A DNA stretch of 64,000 bases from Centroberyx gerrardi (Eukaryota > Chordata > Actinopteri > Beryciformes > Berycidae): contig NC_135997.1 in NCBI RefSeq assembly GCF_048128805.1, positions 14,959,616-15,023,615 of the forward strand. Reading direction: 5' to 3'. Positions 58,486-64,000 of the stretch are shown here, piece after piece. The notes below the pieces were generated by a model. That model saw nothing but the letters and a program-made list of their open reading frames with translations, did no database searches and was not told where the DNA came from. A program made the translations under genes and the position numbers. Position 1 is the first letter of the stretch. Every line of letters starts with the position of its first letter.

Positions 58486-61400
58486 AGCGTTTATTGTTTT
58501 CAACTGCTTTTGTCTGATGAAACCACTGGGATGTATCCTAAGGAATATATGGAACATTTGACTCATTGAACATGAAATGATAACAGTAAAAACATGTTCT
58601 TATTGACTACAGTTTCCTGGTGGAATCTTGTACTTAGTGTGATTTTTAAAGTCTGTCCTTATGTCTGTTGTGCTTCTCAAATCAGCATGTTGTGAAAACA
58701 GCTGAAGAACATTTGAGCTGCACAGTGTCCATTAACCTTTTAGGAGGATCTCCCCTACTCTTTGAAGTTTACATTCATTCATTCCTTTTTACTATTTCAA
58801 AGGAAACTGGTGTGTTATTAGTAATCTTAACATTAATCCATTGCTTAATGATTAGCGGAGAGGGACAATGTGAGTGTATGTTATATCAAGGGTGTATGTA
58901 TATTGGATATGGCACATTCTGGCACTTACACATCATTAATGCATCGTTAAACTTATCACACAGTTGAAACAGAAACATTGTTGATATGATCATACAGTAT
59001 GGCAAGCCCTTATGCTACTGCACCATAGTTTATTCAAGGTAGAGGTAACAGAATTAGGTCCGTTATCAAGAGGTAGGTGTGGTGATAGAAAGGCATGTGA
59101 GAGGGCAGCATTACACTTTGAGCTCTTATTTTGTCAGATGGGAGGCACTTAATTGTTAGGTATAGGTGACTGAATTGAGCCTGTGAATAATACTGATAAA
59201 TAATACTGAAACACAAAATTGAGAACAGTTTTTATGAAAGGGTTTCCACTTCAGAATTCACTAAATGTGACAGCTTGAGGAGAACCAAACCAGAACCTCC
59301 AAATAACGTCCCTCTAATCCCTCTCTAAAGATGGCAGTGAGCTTCAGTAAACAAGAACGTTTTCTTTCTTTTATTCATGTGGGATCGGGGGACCTTTTAT
59401 AAATTCTTGTATGACTCATCTCCCTCCTGAACCATGACTGAAACATGTAGAAGAGCCCTACTAACAGTGACCAGCAGGTGTCATCATAGGCATATAGGAT
59501 CATGGCTCTGTAATAAACTGACAGCAGCAGGAGTGGGAGCCACTGTGCTGGTGCTACAGGCCCATGTGGCAGCCTGCAGCCATAAAACCCCACGACACTG
59601 ACAAATAGTCTTTATTGGTTAAAGCGCAAAGGCAGTTTTGCATCTGTTAGAGAACATTTTCACTCTTATTTTACACTCCCTTGCTTGCTCGGTGTGCCTC
59701 TCGGTGTGTCTTGGGGCTCTGTGCGTCTCGGCCATGTGAGGAGCCACCGGGTTGAGCTGGTGACTCCAGCAGAGAAGAATGCATGGCTGCAGAGAGCTAG
59801 TTAGGGCGTCCCTGGGCCCCGGGTGTCCTCTCTGTAGCCTTTAAGAGGGGACGCTCAGCGCAGGCCAGGCGCCGCCGCCGCCACCGCCGCTGCTGCTAAG
59901 ATGTTCTTGTGAGAGCCACGTCCAGATGTGTGCCTGGTTCTTGTTGTAGTTTTCACTCTTTAGTTAAGTTGGTTGATAGATGAATTGAGACTTTAAAAAG
60001 CACTGCAGCTGCTCGCCCATTTGTATGATTGATCGATATGAGGGGAAATATGACTTCAGTTATAAACCGAGGATATCTTGAATGAAGTGAAAGTGTATGA
60101 TTTCAAGGAAGCACAGTTGATGCAGTGCACATGGCATGCAGGAGCGGAGGCTTTGTTTTGCCATGTCTCTGTGTGTCAAAACACATCAGGATGTGCAACA
60201 AAGGACCACTGTTCTCCCACACACACCTCAGCTTTCCCCACCCTCATGTTTTAGTGGGCAAAAAACAAAACACCACCAACAGAAGAATATTATAACTATC
60301 TGAATCTATCAGCTGTGGGTACTTTGTCTTGTCTTTGCCAGCCAGCATGCACAATGAGTGTCTTGACTCTCTGTGGTAAATAGCCTTACGCCACCTTAAT
60401 TTCTGCCTTATTAGGAAAGAGGAAGGACCGGAGATGGATGGGAAGAGACAGTTCATCTCAAGTTCAGAGTGTCAGAGCAGGAGATAAGAAGCTGCATTCA
60501 TACACTAACCTAACAATCAGCACCACACAGATCCCTGCATACAGGTGGCTTACAGATAACATCAGACAGAGAGACACACTGGCCAATTCACTGAGCTAAT
60601 ACTTTAACCAGGAATGCAGCTCGCCACCAAAAAGATAATGTAATTCACACAGCAGCTCCTTTTATGGACTTGTTTGTTTGTGTGATTGGCAAATTTTCAA
60701 GTAGTGTACCCCTTGACCTCGTCTTACACAATGGAGTTTGAATCTGATATGTTACTATGTTGCTATTAAATAAACTAAACAGCCAAAAAATTGAATAAAA
60801 CAAACAGCTGATGACTGATAGAATCCAGCAGCAGGATTGGACACATGAAAGCTTTTCTCCTTTAAAAAAAAAAGGATAAACAGAGTTTTACATTTTTAAC
60901 CTAGTGTAAAATAAATAGATTTACTGTTCACATTTCTCCTATAAGAGGTATTTATATCCAAGGATCTGTGAAAAATGTGGGCGCTTTTTCTTAAAGACTA
61001 TTCTCAGCACTCACTGTTGGGGAATGGGAGGGTTTTATCTCCGTGGCTTAATTGCACAAGCCTTGGCATTCCAAAAATAAGGATATCTCTCGCTGTCTCA
61101 CCCTGGCCCCATGTGGCCAAAAGGACCTTAATGCCCATGACCAATTCATCTGAGTCCTGTCCAAAAAAATCCTCATGTAAATAGATTCGAAACGGGAACA
61201 TTCTTTGGGATGGTCTGGTGGTGGATAAATGTCTGGCAGATGCCTGCTTTCTGGGTGAGATGTCTTCCCACAGTGACTTCACAGCCTTCGGTATTTCACA
61301 TGGCTGGCTGGATCTTGGGCTCAGTTGGAGAGAGAGGTTGTGGGTCACTGACACTGGAGATGGAATAACATCAGGGCTCGAATCGTCACAGGCAAAATAC

Positions 61401-63490
61401 ACCAAGTGGACCAAGGAAAAAGCTAATACTGAAACCTTTCGCAGACACACACACACCCCTCACCACCTCCACCACTGTCCCCTACAGCTATAAATCAAAT
61501 GTGGAATCGTGCTCTTCTATTCATGGATGAGCGGGCGGTGTCCGGATAAGATCATCTGCAGCCCAGTTGACTCACGCAGTTGATAATTTCCCAACTAGAC
61601 CCCCATGTTCTGGCGCTGACTTCATCCTAATTTCTGGGGTGGAACGAGCCGGTGTGATCAGTGAGAGTCAGTGACATCAGTGTTTGGAGTATTGGTTTTT
61701 GGAGCAGGTGCCCAGCGAGGGGCCACAGGCCTCTGAGGCAGAAGGGCTGCAGCGGCGGTGAATCAGCTCTGCATGCCTGTGTCACTCTGACATTACCCAC
61801 ATTGCTAATGCACCCAGGAAATGAGAAATGATGCATCGCCCACATTGCAACTGAACCGCTACAGGAATACTAGGAATTGGAATACCAATAAAAAAAATCT
61901 GTTATGTGAGTCATCTGTGGCAGAATAGGAGTATTTTTGGGCCTGTAGACAAAATCAATTTCGATTTCAAACTGTTCTCCTTACTACAACTGTGACTGTA
62001 CATATACAAGATCCAAATCCAATAGATACATGCAATCTTTAATTTACAGAGTGATTTTGATTTCTGTTTTTATGAGAGGGCAATACTCTTCCAGCACAAC
62101 CAAGAATAATCACACTGAACTTGTGAGAAACATTCAGCCTAGTCACACAAAATCACATTTACTGTATTTTGAAACACTGCTGTGCTTAAGGAAAATAGAT
62201 TCAATCATCAATAATTTGTCTCAACTTTTGGAGCTGAAGTCACTTGTAGATGTAGTAATGTAATCCAAGCTGTAATGTTCAGGATCTTAAGGCTCCTTAT
62301 ACTTAAACTGTATACAACTCATTTGCATGTATATGATAGCTGCAGTCATAATTCAGTCAGCGGAGAGCAGTTATGTGGAATCCACAGGAGAAAAATGACT
62401 TTCGAGTAAATATAAACCCCGTCACTTCTTCTCCAGGAGGAAATGAGTCCAGCCATGCCATTCCGAAGAATCCGGTCGGAAATAACTTCTGCTGCATCCC
62501 TCTGTTCGCGGGCAGGGGTCCTAATCCCCGTACCCAAAGGAAGAGGCTAAATATGGAGTTGACTGCCAGAGAGTCTGCCCAGATGTTGGCCTGCTGCAGC
62601 TCTGCACCTGCTCCCAGTACAGGCCAGCTGGGAGATCGTGCTGAGGAACATGTCCAACCCCCCTGCCCCCCAAAAACCAAAAAATCTTTGGTCTACTTCT
62701 GGCCTTCAACTTCCCATCAGAGACAAACCTCCCCAGGACTGCAGGAGTCCCTCTCAGTCCCGCCAACTAGGCGCCACAGAGCCTGTGTTGGGTTTCTTGC
62801 CGAGTCCCTTATTCATTGTTGGCAAGTGAGAAATCCATCCTCATCGTCTCCAAGCCTGGAGTTGGCTCCGAGCAAACGCCAAGTGTTGCAGTGGTGTCTA
62901 CTTACCTTTCATTGAGAGAAAAGTCTTTTAATAAAGGCGAGGTGTTCATAAGAAGCCAGAAAACGTGGCTCTTACTAATGGCTTGGGTTTTCTTCCTGTA
63001 TCCTATGACCCATTGTATAAAAACGAGCCATTAGGTATTTCATGGTGAGCTTGCGACATCCCAGGAAACATCACAATACAGGCTGTGTTGTTGGGATATC
63101 TGCTAGTAATGATCACCGGTGCCAAAGCATGTTCTCATCCCATAACTTTATTATGTGACATTTAGTAAGGGTATGTTTCAAATAGAGATGGTGCACTTAT
63201 TTATAACTTGATGCAAGTCGTTCCTATCAGGCAGACAGCGATTTACTGATATTGCATTCAGTATGCCTATGCACAATGACTGCTGTGTAGACCAGTGGGC
63301 CTCCAGACCCAGAGTTTTCATTCTAGATGTCTAATACAGACTGATTTAGACCTGGGATGAGCAGTACTCTGGGTCCTGGATTGATTGAAACCCACTGGTG
63401 TAGATGTTAGTTATGAGAGCAACAAATAAGAAAAAACCTGTGATATTCACTTGGTCAACAAGTACAAAATGAACAGGGGTAGTTTCAAGT
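58486..63490. other. swap70 - right-hand gene intergenic spacer
   Basis: A 5-kb spacer with no recognised gene. It has a GC-rich CCG/GCT patch at about 59865-59897 and two stretches with unusually long open frames without family resemblance: 61456-61004 minus (150 codons) and 62373-62915 plus (180 codons). Neither shows splice-site or codon evidence I can trust. Confidence 0.55.
59866..59897. repeat. (GCC)n / (GCT)n short trinucleotide repeat
   Basis: Imperfect GCC and GCT triplets occur in an otherwise AT-rich spacer (cgccgccgccgccaccgccg core). Confidence 0.8.
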
Positions 63491-63498
63491 ACGTTTGA

Positions 63499-64000
63499 TT
63501 TATTTCCAAAAAAAAATTAGTGTCACCACAAAACATGGTTCAAAGATACAGTAACATGTAATTTTTTCAAAAAAAGCCTCAGAAAACAAACCACGCTGTC
63601 CTACTGATAAATTCAATTTCTTTTTTTAAAAGCCCTTAAAAGACACAGAGCCTGTTTGGATAATTTGAAAAACAACTTGACTCCATTTCACTTTCAAGAC
63701 AATGGTTGATCATAAACAGGGAACAGGCTACTCAGGTATTTGCACAAATAACGACACATGAAAAAAAGACGACTTGTTGGTCACATTAGAATTAAGGTTA
63801 GAAAAGCATACATATGTTCAGTACATATATAAAACGAAATGTCACATGAGTATTTACAGAGAACATTAAGCCACCAACAAAAAGAGTTACACTTTTAATA
63901 AAAAAATAATTTACATTACAAGAGACAAACATGTTATCCAGAAGTCAAAAAACATTCACAATGTTTAAACAAAATAGAGAAAACATCACTTATTTAAATA
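63499..64000 (-). other. Probable 3' UTR end of a minus-strand gene (sbf2 by gene order)
   Basis: TTTATT at 63499-63504 is AATAAA on the minus strand, and the AT-rich stretch to its right reads like a 3' UTR with no stop-free coding frame. In human, SBF2 lies tail-to-tail with SWAP70, which suggests sbf2. There is no coding exon in view, so both the UTR call and the gene name are inference. Confidence 0.3.

Overview
The window is vertebrate nuclear DNA, almost certainly from a ray-finned (teleost) fish. The evidence is split coding exons with GT-AG introns that spell vertebrate proteins, frequent (CA)n and (CT)n microsatellites, and repeat families typical of teleosts (hAT-type elements starting TAGGGATGCACCGAT or TAGGGCTGGGCGATA, a fish LINE fragment, and the 'gggctggagcctatcccagc' repeat). 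Species cannot be named from the sequence. There is no bacterial, viral, CRISPR or operon-like content.

Layout. 1-7145: first coding exon of dennd5a (minus strand) with about 7 kb of its first intron; the rest of the gene lies left of the window. 12614-18651: complete tmem41b (minus, 7 coding exons, 283 aa), including one intron with minor-spliceosome (U12-type) signals. 21192-42505: complete ipo7 (importin-7, plus, 25 coding exons, 1039 aa), divergent from tmem41b across about 2.5 kb. 46067-58016: complete swap70 (plus, 12 coding exons, 588 aa). 58017-63490: gene-poor spacer. 63499-64000: probable 3' end of a minus-strand gene; conserved gene order suggests sbf2. No coding exon supports that identity.

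The order dennd5a(-) tmem41b(-) ipo7(+) swap70(+) matches human 11p15.4, except that ZNF143 and WEE1, which sit between IPO7 and SWAP70 in human, are absent here. The genes are not a pathway cluster. They encode a Rab GEF (DENND5A), an ER lipid scramblase (TMEM41B), a nuclear import receptor (IPO7) and a PIP3-responsive actin/Rac signalling protein (SWAP70).

The non-coding part is rich in transposon remnants. The best are a 2.27-kb hAT element in ipo7 intron 2 with an intact 8-bp target duplication, a broken BED zinc-finger start and a second transposon inserted in it; a 354-bp hAT MITE in ipo7 intron 5 with perfect 15-bp ends and a perfect 8-bp duplication; and a repeat present in opposite orientation 1.7 kb downstream of ipo7 and in swap70 intron 4. 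I found no credible new biological system. The strongest second-look items are the U12-type intron, the missing znf143/wee1 pair, the nested hAT element, the inverted repeat pair, a promoter-like cluster at 44.5-44.75 kb, and a tentative structured RNA in ipo7 intron 16.
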